Origin: Octadecabacter temperatus
GTDB lineage: Bacteria > Pseudomonadota > Alphaproteobacteria > Rhodobacterales > Rhodobacteraceae
Length of the DNA: 64,000 nt
NCBI RefSeq assembly: GCF_001187845.1
Contig: NZ_CP012160.1
Location: 2,418,001 to 2,482,000 of the forward strand
Direction: 5' to 3'
Part shown: positions 9,165 through 17,508 of the stretch, piece by piece
How positions within the stretch are numbered: the first letter of the stretch is position 1
Layout of the letters: each line of letters starts with the position of its first letter
The notes under the pieces: model-generated
Told to the model about the DNA's origin: nothing
Database searches by the model: none
Seen by the model: the letters and a program-made list of their open reading frames with translations, nothing else
Made by a program: the position numbers and the translations under genes

Positions 9165-9921
9165 AATCCAAGCCAAAGGTGCGACCCTGTTTGCCAAAGT
9201 TGAGGGCACAGGGCCAACTTTGGTCTTTGCACATTGTCTGGGGCTTGATCATCAGGTCTGGGATGGCGTTGTGGCCCAACTGCCGAACTACTGCTGCGTG
9301 CGCTATGATCTGCGGGGTCATGGTCAATCTGACGTGCCGAGCGGCCCTTACTCCATGGGTACGTTGATCTCTGACGCAGAGGCGGTTTGTGATACACTCG
9401 AACTGCGTGACGTGGTTTTTGTTGGCTTGTCCGTTGGCGGACTCGTGGCGCAGGGCTTGGCCGTCAAACGCCTCGACATTGCGCGTGGCATGACGCTGAT
9501 TGGCAGCGCTGCCAAACACGGCCAACCCGAACCATGGCATACCCGCGCCAAGACCGTTCGTGACGGCGGAATGCCCGCGATCATTCCTGAGATGTTAGAG
9601 CGTTGGAACGCCCGCGAGAGCAGTGCCATGTTGGATGAATGGCTGACACAGGCAGACGCAGAAGGGTTTGCCGCCACCTGCGAGGCCATAGCAGGAACCG
9701 ATTTTTACACCCCGACTTCTGGTTTGCGCCTACCAACGCTGGGTCTTTGTGGAAACTTTGACAAATCCACGCCACCAGATCTTGTGCGCGAAACCACCGA
9801 CCTTGTTCCGGGGTCGCAGTTCCACCTAATTCGTGGCGCTGGACATGTCGCTCCGGTTACCCACGCTGATGATATCGCAGCCAAGCTTGGCGACTTCCTC
9901 ACGTCAATTGGCCACGTCTGA
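9145..9921 (+). CDS. alpha/beta hydrolase, 3-oxoadipate enol-lactonase-like
   Basis: 258 residues. The sequence follows the PcaD pattern: FAHCLGLDHQVWDGV at about 29-43, RYDLRGHGQSDVP near 53, nucleophile GLSVGG near 94, and C-terminal GAGHVAPVTHAD His. PcaD opens 3-oxoadipate enol-lactone in the protocatechuate branch of the beta-ketoadipate pathway, but no other pca genes are in the window, so the family name is safer than the reaction. Start is within the upstream gene; an in-frame ATG 6 bp later is equally possible. Confidence 0.75.
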   Translation: MTMTTHKIQAKGATLFAKVEGTGPTLVFAHCLGLDHQVWDGVVAQLPNYCCVRYDLRGHGQSDVPSGPYSMGTLISDAEAVCDTLELRDVVFVGLSVGGLVAQGLAVKRLDIARGMTLIGSAAKHGQPEPWHTRAKTVRDGGMPAIIPEMLERWNARESSAMLDEWLTQADAEGFAATCEAIAGTDFYTPTSGLRLPTLGLCGNFDKSTPPDLVRETTDLVPGSQFHLIRGAGHVAPVTHADDIAAKLGDFLTSIGHV

Positions 9922-9939
9922 CGCAGAAATAGCCTTTCC

Positions 9940-9953
9940 GAACTGATCAGTTC
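9940..9953. promoter_or_regulatory. palindrome, candidate operator
   Basis: GAACTGATCAGTTC is a perfect 14-bp palindrome 17 bp upstream of the MFS exporter start. It could be a repressor site over the promoter of the exporter. Too compact for a terminator stem and lacks a T run. No adjacent regulator gene. Confidence 0.4.
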
Positions 9954-9969
9954 ACCTTATGTAACCCAT

Positions 9970-11184
9970 ATGGACGCCTCACAGCGCAAACGCGCCTTCA
10001 CATTTATTCTCCTTACTTTGACGCTCGATGCGATGGGCATCGGGCTGATCCTGCCTGTGATGCCGGACCTTATCGGCGAGGTGAACGGCGGCACTATTGG
10101 CGATGCGGCCCTTTGGGGTGGTATCCTTGCGACGACGTTTGCGGTGATGCAGTTTATCTTTGGCCCGATCCTCGGGTCATTGTCAGATCGATACGGCCGT
10201 CGCCCTGTTCTGCTTATTTCGCTTCTGGTTATGACGATTGACTATCTGGTCATGGCGGTTGCAGGCACCATCTGGTTGCTTTTCCTCACCCGCGTCATCG
10301 GTGGGATCACCGCTGCAACACAATCAACCGCCACGGCGTTCATCGCAGACATCTCAAAACCCGAGGAAAAATCCGCGAACTTCGGGCTGGTTGGCGCGGC
10401 GTTTGGCCTCGGCTTTGTATTGGGTCCGGTCATTGGCGGCCTATTGGGCGAATTCGGCCCACGCGCGCCCTTTTATGCGGCAGCGCTCCTTGGGGCTTTG
10501 AACCTGCTCTTTGGGTATTTCGTTCTGCCGGAAACGGTCACCGATAAAATGCGTCGTCCTTTCGTGCTGCGCCGCGCCAATCCGTTTGCCGCCTTCAAAG
10601 CACTGGGCCAACTCGACGGCGTGCGCCGCCTTATCTTTCTTGTGTTCCTCTATGAATTCGCCTTCATCGTTTATCCTGCGACATGGGCTTATTTCACCAA
10701 AGAAGCCTACGGCTGGTCCCCCGGCATGGTCGGCGCATCGCTTGCATTGTTTGGCATCGGCATGGCGATTGTTCAGGGCGGGCTTATCCGCATCGCACTG
10801 CGTCATCTGGGCGAACGCGGCACGATCATCTATGGTATCGGCTTTAACTTCCTTGCGTTTGTCATGCTGACACTGATCTCAAACGGTTGGATAGCGCTTG
10901 CTTTCGTTCCACTTACGTCTCTAGGCGCTGTCGTTACACCAGCTTTGCAGGGTTTGATTTCGCAACGCGTTGGTGATGATCGCCAAGGCGAACTGCAGGG
11001 CGTCATTTCGTCAGCCAAATCCATGGCGATGATTTTCTCACCTCTGGTAATGACGCAGCTGTTCTGGGCCTTCACAACTGAAACAGGTCCGTATTTTCCA
11101 GGTGCGGCTTTCATCCTTTCTGCGCTCCTGATGATCTTGTGCATGATTGTTTTTTTAGGCCGTCTTCGCCAAACCGCACCCTAA
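9970..11184 (+). CDS. MFS exporter, TetA-like (DHA1 family)
   Basis: 404 residues with about 12 membrane helices. The MFS motif A is GSLSDRYGRRPVLL between helices 2 and 3, and the opening TLTLDAMGIGLILPVMPDL is characteristic of the TCR/Tet-type proton-drug antiporters. The family exports tetracyclines, but many environmental members have other or unknown substrates, so resistance should not be assumed. The gene is preceded by a 14-bp palindrome that may be an operator; no tetR-type repressor is adjacent. Confidence 0.82.
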   Translation: MDASQRKRAFTFILLTLTLDAMGIGLILPVMPDLIGEVNGGTIGDAALWGGILATTFAVMQFIFGPILGSLSDRYGRRPVLLISLLVMTIDYLVMAVAGTIWLLFLTRVIGGITAATQSTATAFIADISKPEEKSANFGLVGAAFGLGFVLGPVIGGLLGEFGPRAPFYAAALLGALNLLFGYFVLPETVTDKMRRPFVLRRANPFAAFKALGQLDGVRRLIFLVFLYEFAFIVYPATWAYFTKEAYGWSPGMVGASLALFGIGMAIVQGGLIRIALRHLGERGTIIYGIGFNFLAFVMLTLISNGWIALAFVPLTSLGAVVTPALQGLISQRVGDDRQGELQGVISSAKSMAMIFSPLVMTQLFWAFTTETGPYFPGAAFILSALLMILCMIVFLGRLRQTAP

Positions 11185-11267
11185 ACGACACTGCAAGTCG
11201 CTTTCGCGCTTGAACTCTGCGCACGCTGCAACCAACCTCGACCAAACCCCTTTGCTCGAGGTCCCTT

Positions 11268-12350
11268 ATGTCCCAAATCAAAGCCGCTGTTTGCCACGAG
11301 TTCGGCCAACCATTCACCATTCAAGACATTGAAATCCGATCACCGATCGACAGCGAAGTTGAGGTCACCTTGGCCGCCTGTGCGATCTGCCATTCCGATA
11401 TTTCCTATGCCGATGGCATTTGGGGCGGTTCACTTCCGGCGGTCTATGGCCACGAAGCGGCGGGCACGGTCACCGCTGTCGGCCCGAACACCAACGGTGT
11501 GAACCTCGGCGACAAGGTCGTTGTCACGCTGATCCGTTCATGCGGCACATGCCCAAGCTGCGCATCTGCCCGCCCGACCAATTGCGAAGAAGGTTATGAC
11601 GGCGATCATGGCCCGATCAAAACCGCTGAAGGCGGCAAACTGCATCAAGCGATGGCCTGCGGTGGCTTCGCTGAAAAAGTGGTCGTGGACGCGTCCCAAG
11701 TCGTGACGCTTCCTGATGGGATCAGCATGGAAGCCGCGTCCCTCCTCGCCTGTGGTGTCATCACTGGCATCGGTGCCGTTGTGAACGCCGCCAAGGTACG
11801 CCCGGGCCAAGACGTCGTTGTTATTGGTGCGGGTGGTGTTGGCCTCAACGCGATCCAAGGCGCAGCAATCGCCGGCGCACGCCGCATCGTCGCCGTAGAT
11901 ATGGAACCGTCTAAGCTAGACGTGGCAAAGGAATTCGGCGCAACCGACGCCGTTCTCGCAAGCACGGAAGCACCATGGCGCGAAGCCAAAAAGCTGATCG
12001 GCCGCGGTGCGGACGCTGTGCTGGTAACGGTTGGTGTTGCCCCCGTTTATGACCAAGCCCCCCGTTACCTCGCCAAGGGCGGCAATATCGTGATGGTCGG
12101 CATGCCCGCCTCAGGTGCAGCATCAAGCTATGAAGCCGCCAATTTCGCCGCAGCGGGCCAAGGCATGATCGGTTCCAAGATGGGTGACGTCGTGATCAAG
12201 CGCGACATCCCTTGGATCGTGGACCTTTATAAGCAGGGCCGTCTCAAATTGGACGAACTCATTTCCGGTACGTGGTCACTTGAGCAGATCAACGAGGCAA
12301 TTGAAGATACTAAAACCGGTGCAGCCAAGCGCAATGTCATCGTCTTTTAG
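11268..12350 (+). CDS. zinc-dependent alcohol dehydrogenase
   Basis: 360 residues, medium-chain dehydrogenase. Catalytic zinc ligands are in CAICHSD (near residue 36) and YGHEAAG (near 62). A structural-zinc loop is visible as four cysteines in CGTCPSCASARPTNC near 90. The Rossmann motif is VIGAGGVGLNAIQGA near 187. Arrangement and length fit the class III / aryl-alcohol type, oxidising a primary alcohol with NAD. Substrate unknown. It stands alone, with a ribosome site in GAGGTCCCTT before the ATG. Confidence 0.85.
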   Translation: MSQIKAAVCHEFGQPFTIQDIEIRSPIDSEVEVTLAACAICHSDISYADGIWGGSLPAVYGHEAAGTVTAVGPNTNGVNLGDKVVVTLIRSCGTCPSCASARPTNCEEGYDGDHGPIKTAEGGKLHQAMACGGFAEKVVVDASQVVTLPDGISMEAASLLACGVITGIGAVVNAAKVRPGQDVVVIGAGGVGLNAIQGAAIAGARRIVAVDMEPSKLDVAKEFGATDAVLASTEAPWREAKKLIGRGADAVLVTVGVAPVYDQAPRYLAKGGNIVMVGMPASGAASSYEAANFAAAGQGMIGSKMGDVVIKRDIPWIVDLYKQGRLKLDELISGTWSLEQINEAIEDTKTGAAKRNVIVF

Positions 12351-12383
12351 ACCAGAAGCCATCGCCAAAATGAAAGCCTAAAG

Positions 12384-12737
12384 ATGATCCGTTTTTTAGC
12401 AAACCTGTTCTCTGCGCCAAAGCAGCCTTCCCAGCTCGTTGCTGGCCATTCTGCCGAAACGTCGATGAATTTTGACAGTGAAAATGTGCGCCCCTTTCTT
12501 GAAGGGCTCGCCCCTGGCACAATTGACCCAAGCGCACTTGTAACCATCGACGCTGCATTGAAAAACATGGCCGTTGACGAAACACGTGACTTTGTTCTCA
12601 ATGCACAAACCGGCCTTCAACTTCAAATCTTCATGGATGATTTTGAAGCGCCAGACTTGTATTTTTTCGGGTCTGTCGAGATTATCGAATACATTGATCA
12701 AGCGTTAATGGCATTTGCTACGGCGATGGGATTGTAA
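12384..12737 (+). CDS. hypothetical protein, 117 aa
   Basis: I do not recognise this protein. It is small, acidic in the middle, with no signal peptide or membrane segment. The second half reads as an alpha/beta segment (LQLQIFMDDFEAPDLYFFG). Its stop codon abuts the ATG of the next gene (no gap), strongly suggesting translational coupling with the enolase-superfamily enzyme. Codon use looks slightly more AT-rich than neighbours. Confidence 0.65.
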   Translation: MIRFLANLFSAPKQPSQLVAGHSAETSMNFDSENVRPFLEGLAPGTIDPSALVTIDAALKNMAVDETRDFVLNAQTGLQLQIFMDDFEAPDLYFFGSVEIIEYIDQALMAFATAMGL

Positions 12738-13967
12738 ATGAAACTCCAAGACCTCGACATCATCATCACTGCCCCTCCTGCTCCTGGCTGGGGTGGGCGA
12801 TATTGGATCTTGGTAAAGGTCACAACGGATACAGGCGTTGTGGGCTGGGGCGAATGCTACGCCTCATCTGTTGGGCCCGAGGCCATGAAGGCCGTGATCA
12901 AAGACGTGTTTGAACGCCACATGCAGGAAGAAAACCCAGAGAACATCGAACTCATGTTTCGACGTGTTTATTCTAGCGGCTTCACACAGCGCCCAGATTT
13001 GACGGTTATGGGCGCATGGTCAGGCCTTGAAATCGCGTGTTGGGACATCTTGGGCAAAGACCGCGACCGCCCCGTTCATGCACTTATCGGTGGGCGGATG
13101 AACGATAAAATCCGCGCCTACACCTACCTGTACCCGCAACCCCAGCATCCGTTGCCAGAATTCTGGGCATCTGCGGACATGGCCGCTGAGGTTGCGGTAA
13201 GCTTAGTTGAACAAGGCTATACCGCAGTAAAATTTGACCCCGCCGGCCCCTACACCATCCGTTCCGGACATATGCCGTCGATGCATGACATCGAAACCTC
13301 GGTCGCGTTCTGCCAGAAAATCCGCGATGCCGTCGGCCCGAACACTGATCTGTTGTTTGGCACCCATGGCCAGTTTTCCACTGGCGGCGCTATTCGCATG
13401 GGTCAAGCCATCGAGAAGTTCAGCCCGCTTTGGTACGAAGAGCCCATCCCACCGGACGCGGTTGCGGAAATGGCCAAGGTCGCCGCTGCTGTCAAAATCC
13501 CAGTCGCTACTGGCGAGCGCCTGACCACAAAGGCCGAATTTGCGACGATCCTGCGGTCTGGTGCCGCCAATATCTTACAGCCTGCGCTTGGTCGCTCTGG
13601 CGGTATTTGGGAAACCAAAAAGATCGCGACACTCGCCGAGGTCTACAACGCGCAGGTCGCGCCGCACCTTTATGCAGGACCGATTGAGTGGGCCGCCAAC
13701 GTACAACTTGCCGCGACGCTTCCAAACATCCTGATGTGCGAGACGATTGAAACCCCGTTCCACGACGCGCTGATCAAGTCTTCGATCACCATTGAGAACG
13801 GCTATGTGAACGTCCCAACTACGCCTGGCCTTGGCATTGAAGTTGATGAAGCCCTCGCCCGCGCGCATCCGCTAACCGATGACGGTTTGCACCTGCAAAT
13901 GCAGGAAGATCCGATTGGCTATCATGGCCGCAATCTGTTTGCTGGCGGTGCTCCCGTTAAGGCTTAA
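12738..13967 (+). CDS. mandelate racemase/muconate lactonizing enzyme family, galactonate-dehydratase-like
   Basis: 409 residues, enolase superfamily. The barrel shows AVKFDPAGPY, a metal-binding region around LLFGTHGQFS, the second ligand in WYEEPIPP and the third in VATGERLTTKAEF, then APHLYAGPIEW. A His after the first ligand strand and the Glu ligands resemble the D-galactonate / D-mannonate dehydratase subgroup, which dehydrates sugar acids. The exact sugar acid cannot be assigned. Directly coupled to the upstream 117-aa protein. Confidence 0.8.
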   Translation: MKLQDLDIIITAPPAPGWGGRYWILVKVTTDTGVVGWGECYASSVGPEAMKAVIKDVFERHMQEENPENIELMFRRVYSSGFTQRPDLTVMGAWSGLEIACWDILGKDRDRPVHALIGGRMNDKIRAYTYLYPQPQHPLPEFWASADMAAEVAVSLVEQGYTAVKFDPAGPYTIRSGHMPSMHDIETSVAFCQKIRDAVGPNTDLLFGTHGQFSTGGAIRMGQAIEKFSPLWYEEPIPPDAVAEMAKVAAAVKIPVATGERLTTKAEFATILRSGAANILQPALGRSGGIWETKKIATLAEVYNAQVAPHLYAGPIEWAANVQLAATLPNILMCETIETPFHDALIKSSITIENGYVNVPTTPGLGIEVDEALARAHPLTDDGLHLQMQEDPIGYHGRNLFAGGAPVKA

Positions 13968-14053
13968 CCGAACGAAGCCTACGCGCCTCGCTTTCACCTT
14001 GCTAAGAAAACGGGCTGCACACCCTTTGCAATCCTGCCCTTGGGCCGTAGTCT

Positions 14054-14066
14054 TGAACCAAGTTCA
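14054..14066. promoter_or_regulatory. 13-bp palindrome, candidate TetR operator 1
   Basis: TGAACCAAGTTCA (TGAAC-N3-GTTCA) lies 11 bp before the tetR-type start, so its product could repress its own gene. It matches two further copies downstream of the same gene. Confidence 0.6.
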
Positions 14067-14077
14067 GAGGGATAACT

Positions 14078-14683
14078 ATGGCCGGAAAAGTTGAATTGCG
14101 CCGCGCGGCTTTGCGCGACACCCTAATCGAAAACGCCGAGCGTCGGATCACATCCGACGGTTTAAAAAACCTTCGTGCACGTGACTTGGCCAAAGACGCA
14201 GGTTGTGCGCTTGGCGCGATCTATAATGTGTTTGGCGATTTGAATGACCTTGTACTGGCCGTGAACGCTCGTACTTTCAAACGGTTAGGCGCTGCTGTTG
14301 CGGAATCTTTGGCCGAAGCACCACAAGATGCGACGCAACAGCTTATCGTTATGTCCCACGCTTATCACCACTTTGCCGCTGCCAACTTTAACACTTGGCG
14401 CGCTTTGTTTGATCTGGAACGCCCTAGCGGTGAAACCGCGCCGGATTGGTATTTGCAGGAAATGGGACAGCTGTTTTCCTATATCGATGCGCCCCTATCC
14501 GTCATCTTTCCCGACCACAGCGCAGAGAATCGCGCGCTTTTGACCAAAGCATTGTTCTCAAGCGTGCATGGAATCGTACTTTTGGGATTGGACGAGGCCT
14601 CAGCAGGCGTTCCCGCCGCACAATTAGATGGAATGATTTCGTTGATTCTCAACCACTTAGCCTCTTCATCTCAAATTTCCTGA
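14078..14683 (+). CDS. TetR/AcrR-family transcriptional regulator
   Basis: 201 residues. The N-terminal helix-turn-helix covers about 10-57, with DLAKDAGCALGAIYNVFGDL as recognition region. The C-terminal ligand domain (about 80-195) resembles the WHG-type TetR C-domain. AGAGGG precedes the ATG. It lies upstream of pspA and the YiaA-like gene in the same direction. Three TGAAC-N3-GTTCA palindromes surround it, one before its own start and two in the pspA promoter region, so it most likely represses itself and the envelope-stress pair. Confidence 0.87.
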   Translation: MAGKVELRRAALRDTLIENAERRITSDGLKNLRARDLAKDAGCALGAIYNVFGDLNDLVLAVNARTFKRLGAAVAESLAEAPQDATQQLIVMSHAYHHFAAANFNTWRALFDLERPSGETAPDWYLQEMGQLFSYIDAPLSVIFPDHSAENRALLTKALFSSVHGIVLLGLDEASAGVPAAQLDGMISLILNHLASSSQIS

Positions 14684-14693
14684 ACATTGTTCA
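14681..14693. promoter_or_regulatory. 13-bp palindrome, candidate TetR operator 2
   Basis: TGAACATTGTTCA overlaps the stop codon of the tetR-type gene. Same TGAAC-N3-GTTCA form as copies at 14054 and 14739; it lies just upstream of a weak -35-like TTGATT at 14703. Confidence 0.6.
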
Positions 14694-14738
14694 CGTTTTT
14701 ACTTGATTGAAGCCAGCAGCATCGCTAAATCTAACTCA

Positions 14739-14751
14739 TGAACAACGTTCA
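14739..14751. promoter_or_regulatory. 13-bp palindrome, candidate TetR operator 3
   Basis: TGAACAACGTTCA lies 38 bp before the pspA start and 58 bp from operator 2. With operator 2 it brackets the probable pspA promoter. Both share the extended right edge GTTCACG. Confidence 0.6.
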
Positions 14752-14789
14752 CGATACACAGTGAACCGCGACAGATGAAAGGAAGCGAT

Positions 14790-15473
14790 ATGTTCAAGAC
14801 ACTCTCAACCCTCATTGCAGGGGTCAACGCACGCTCCGAAGACCGCGTCCGCGATGCCTTTGCGATTGAATTGATCGACCAGAAAATCCGCGAAGCCGAG
14901 ACATCCCTTAAGGCGGCGAAAGCCACCCTCGCCTCGCTGATTCAGCGTCAACGCTCGGAAGAACGCCAGCGCGATGCCCTTAAAAACCGCATCAAAGACA
15001 TGATGACCCGTGCCCAAGACGCAATGGATCAGGGTCGTGATGATCTGGCAGGTGAAGCCGCACAAGCGGTTGCGCAAATGGAAAACGAACTGACGATCCG
15101 CACTGAAACGTGTGATCGGTTGGATCAAAAAGTCATCCGTCTGCGCAACTCAATCGAGGCCGGTCACCGCCGCATCATTGATCTCAAACAAGGCGCCATC
15201 CAAGCCCGCGCTGTGCGCCGTGAACAGGCGATCCAGTCCAAGTTGAATTCGACAATCGGTCGCACTTCGAATGTTGAGGAAGCCGAGGAACTGATTGGTC
15301 GCGTAATGGGTAAAGATGACCCGTTTGAACAGTCTGAAATCCTGCGCGAAATCGATCGCGACTTGGGCCACGAAACCCTTGCTGATCGCATGGCAGATCA
15401 GGGCTTTGGCCCCGCCACACGCACCACAGCGGACGACGTCCTCGCCCGTCTGAAAACCAAGAAATCCGCTTAA
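14790..15473 (+). CDS. pspA: PspA/IM30-family phage-shock protein
   Basis: 227 residues from ATG 14790, chosen because AAAGGAAG sits at ideal spacing; an upstream in-frame ATG has no site. Nearly the whole protein is a long amphipathic coiled coil rich in Glu, Arg, Gln and Ala, as in PspA/Vipp1. An N-terminal amphipathic stretch (MFKTLSTLIAGVN) would bind membrane. These ESCRT-III-like proteins coat damaged inner membrane and preserve proton motive force. Followed 30 bp later by a small YiaA-like membrane protein in an apparent operon. Control by the neighbouring TetR is inferred from the palindromes. Confidence 0.85.
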   Translation: MFKTLSTLIAGVNARSEDRVRDAFAIELIDQKIREAETSLKAAKATLASLIQRQRSEERQRDALKNRIKDMMTRAQDAMDQGRDDLAGEAAQAVAQMENELTIRTETCDRLDQKVIRLRNSIEAGHRRIIDLKQGAIQARAVRREQAIQSKLNSTIGRTSNVEEAEELIGRVMGKDDPFEQSEILREIDRDLGHETLADRMADQGFGPATRTTADDVLARLKTKKSA

Positions 15474-15503
15474 CACACTGAAATTTATCGAAGGAATAGA
15501 ACC

Positions 15504-15797
15504 ATGAGTAACTTTAACAAATCTGACAACGGCCTGATCATTTTCTTTAACGGCATCGGCGTAGTGATCGCCTACGGCATGCTTGCCTTGTCCCTATACA
15601 TGTCACCAGACGTGCCAATGGCCACCAAAGGCTACTGGGGGATCGGCATTCTTCTTCTGACCCTCGCCTTGGTGAACTTCGTGAAACTGCGCTTTGATGA
15701 CCGCCTCTCAGAAGACCGGATCACCCGCGTCGAAGAGGCCCGCAATGAACGTCTTTTGGCGGATTACATCGGCGGTGAAGACGACAAAGCCGCATAA
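15504..15797 (+). CDS. YiaA/YiaB-like two-helix inner-membrane protein
   Basis: 97 residues with two hydrophobic helices (about 10-32 and 43-62). The KGYWGIGILLLTLALVNFVK segment and the charged turn RFDDRLSEDR after helix 2 resemble the YiaAB two-helix domain. The C-terminal 30 residues are charged and cytosolic. It follows pspA by 30 bp with AAGGAATAG as ribosome site, so it is likely a membrane partner in the same stress response. Function not established for the family. Confidence 0.7.
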   Translation: MSNFNKSDNGLIIFFNGIGVVIAYGMLALSLYMSPDVPMATKGYWGIGILLLTLALVNFVKLRFDDRLSEDRITRVEEARNERLLADYIGGEDDKAA

Positions 15798-15824
15798 AGC
15801 CTTCCCAGTTGCCGCTCACGGCAA

Positions 15825-15863
15825 GCGCCCCGCTCCTTCCCTGTCCCAAGGGTAGCGGGGCGC
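15825..15863 (+). terminator. rho-independent terminator after the pspA unit
   Basis: A 10-bp GC stem GCGCCCCGCT / AGCGGGGCGC, with a further CCTT/AAGG pairing inside the loop, is followed by ACCCCTTTT. It closes the TetR-pspA-yiaA-like unit and lies upstream of the plsC-type gene. Confidence 0.75.
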
Positions 15864-15904
15864 ACCCCTTTTCAAACCTGCCATCCTCAGCCAAACTCAC
15901 CGGA

Positions 15905-16573
15905 ATGAAATCACTCATGTCCCTTCCCCGCAGATTTGCAGCCAAGATCGTCGGCCAAGCCATTGCTTTGTTTGCTCGCTTTATCACGGCCGTACGTGCG
16001 GATTGGCGTGGGATTGAACCGGTCAACAAACAGCGGGTCTATTACGCCAATCATGTCAGCAACGCCGATATGCCAATGATCTGGTCATGCATGCCCCCCA
16101 ACATTCGCCGTGACGTGCGCCCTGTTGCTGCCGCAGACTACTGGCTGAAAAACAAACTACGGGCTTTTGTCGGCCCCGAGGTTTTTAACTGCGTCTTGGT
16201 CGACCGCCGCCCCGAAGCGCGCGATGAAAGCCATGACCCCATGCAAAACATTCTGGATGCCTTGGATGACGGCTCGTCCCTCATCATTTTCCCCGAAGGC
16301 AACCGCAATATGACGGAAGATCCGTTGCTGCCGTTTAAGTCGGGTCTGTTCAACATGGGCAAAGCCCGCCCTGACGTTGACCTCGTGCCGACATGGATCG
16401 CCAATGTGACTGAGATCATGCCAAAGGGCGAGGTCATCCCGCTCCCGCTGATCTGCACCGTCACCTTCGGAGAGCCGATCCACGTCGAGGACAATGAGAC
16501 AAAAGACGCCTTTCTTGAACGTGCATCAACTGCACTCGTCGATCTCGCGCCAAGTCGAGAGGATCGGTTATGA
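15905..16573 (+). CDS. lysophospholipid acyltransferase (PlsC family)
   Basis: 222 residues from ATG 15905; the longer open frame upstream runs through the terminator hairpin, so it is not used. Acyltransferase blocks: NHVSNAD (H-x4-D) near residue 43, LVDRRPEA near 99 and IIFPEGNRN near 122. It would acylate a lysophospholipid such as 1-acylglycerol-3-phosphate at the inner membrane face. It overlaps the CDP-diglyceride synthase gene by 4 bp; a coupled plsC-cdsA pair makes phosphatidate then CDP-diacylglycerol. Probably a second copy beside the housekeeping genes. Confidence 0.82.
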   Translation: MKSLMSLPRRFAAKIVGQAIALFARFITAVRADWRGIEPVNKQRVYYANHVSNADMPMIWSCMPPNIRRDVRPVAAADYWLKNKLRAFVGPEVFNCVLVDRRPEARDESHDPMQNILDALDDGSSLIIFPEGNRNMTEDPLLPFKSGLFNMGKARPDVDLVPTWIANVTEIMPKGEVIPLPLICTVTFGEPIHVEDNETKDAFLERASTALVDLAPSREDRL

Positions 16574-17508
16574 CCTCGACCAGCTCTGATATTCTCGGAC
16601 TATTTTTCGCCGTTTGCGGCCTCATGCTCGCGCTCACGCTCATCGGTGAGGTCCTGAGTGCGCGCAGTGGTGAGGACAACCCAGTCGTGGTTACCTTCAA
16701 GACCCGCGTGCGTAGCTGGTGGGGCATGGTCATCCTGTTCACCCTAGCACTGATCGCCGGAAAGGTGGGCATCATCGTTTTGTTCGCCTTCGCGTCCTTC
16801 GCCGCATTGCGCGAATTCCTGACGCTAACCAACAAACGTCAGGCCGACCACCTCGCCCTCGCGCTCGGCTTTTTTGTGGTGCTGCCTCTGCAATACCTGT
16901 TCGTCGGCCTCGACTGGCAAGCGCTTTATACGGTTTTCATCCCCGTCTATGCGTTTTTGTTACTGCCCGTCGTTTCCGCTTTGCGTGGTAATCCCGACCG
17001 CTTCTTAATTCGCGTAGCGGAAACCCAATGGGCACTGATGATCGCCGTTTTCTGCATGTCCCATGTCCCTGCCTTGTTGATGATCGACGTCGCCGGATAT
17101 CCAGCGGATCGCGGTGTTTTGCTCATCGCGTTCCTCATCATGGTCGTTCAATTTGGCGACCTGTTGGATTTCTTCTTTGGCCGTCGCATCGGCAAAACCC
17201 GCATCATTCCCAACCTGTCTGCAAAGACGTGGGAAGGCATGGCCTGCGGTGTTGTGTCTGCGGCCATCATTGGTGGGCTGCTCGCATGGATGACCCCGTT
17301 TGGGATCGGCGGTGCGATGGCGATGGCGGCACTTGCGTCCACGGCTGGTATGTTCGGCAATCTGGTGTTCGCCGCCATCAAAGCAGACCGAGGCGTCAAA
17401 GACTGGTCCCACCTGATCCCCGGCCAAGGCGGGTTCACCGACCAGCTAGATAGCGTGATCTTTGCCGCGCCCATTTTCTATCACGTCACCCATTTGATCT
17501 GGGGCTAA
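16570..17508 (+). CDS. phosphatidate cytidylyltransferase (CDP-diglyceride synthase family)
   Basis: 312 residues with about eight membrane helices. The family signature is readable near the C-terminus as IKADRGVKDWSHLIPGQGGF followed by TDQLDS; KRxxxxKD-type and HGGxxDRxD positions are altered (ADRGVKD, GQGGFTDQLD). An upstream SAKTWEG motif matches the SPKKTWEG element of CdsA. It makes CDP-diacylglycerol from phosphatidate and CTP. The altered signature and pairing with plsC resemble the YnbB-type paralogues rather than housekeeping CdsA. Its end overlaps the convergent nuclease gene by 4 bp. Confidence 0.82.
   Translation: MTSTSSDILGLFFAVCGLMLALTLIGEVLSARSGEDNPVVVTFKTRVRSWWGMVILFTLALIAGKVGIIVLFAFASFAALREFLTLTNKRQADHLALALGFFVVLPLQYLFVGLDWQALYTVFIPVYAFLLLPVVSALRGNPDRFLIRVAETQWALMIAVFCMSHVPALLMIDVAGYPADRGVLLIAFLIMVVQFGDLLDFFFGRRIGKTRIIPNLSAKTWEGMACGVVSAAIIGGLLAWMTPFGIGGAMAMAALASTAGMFGNLVFAAIKADRGVKDWSHLIPGQGGFTDQLDSVIFAAPIFYHVTHLIWG

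Noticed and set aside
9970..11184. Calling the MFS gene a tetracycline-resistance determinant
   Set aside because: Family resemblance only; no tetR partner and many environmental members have other substrates.
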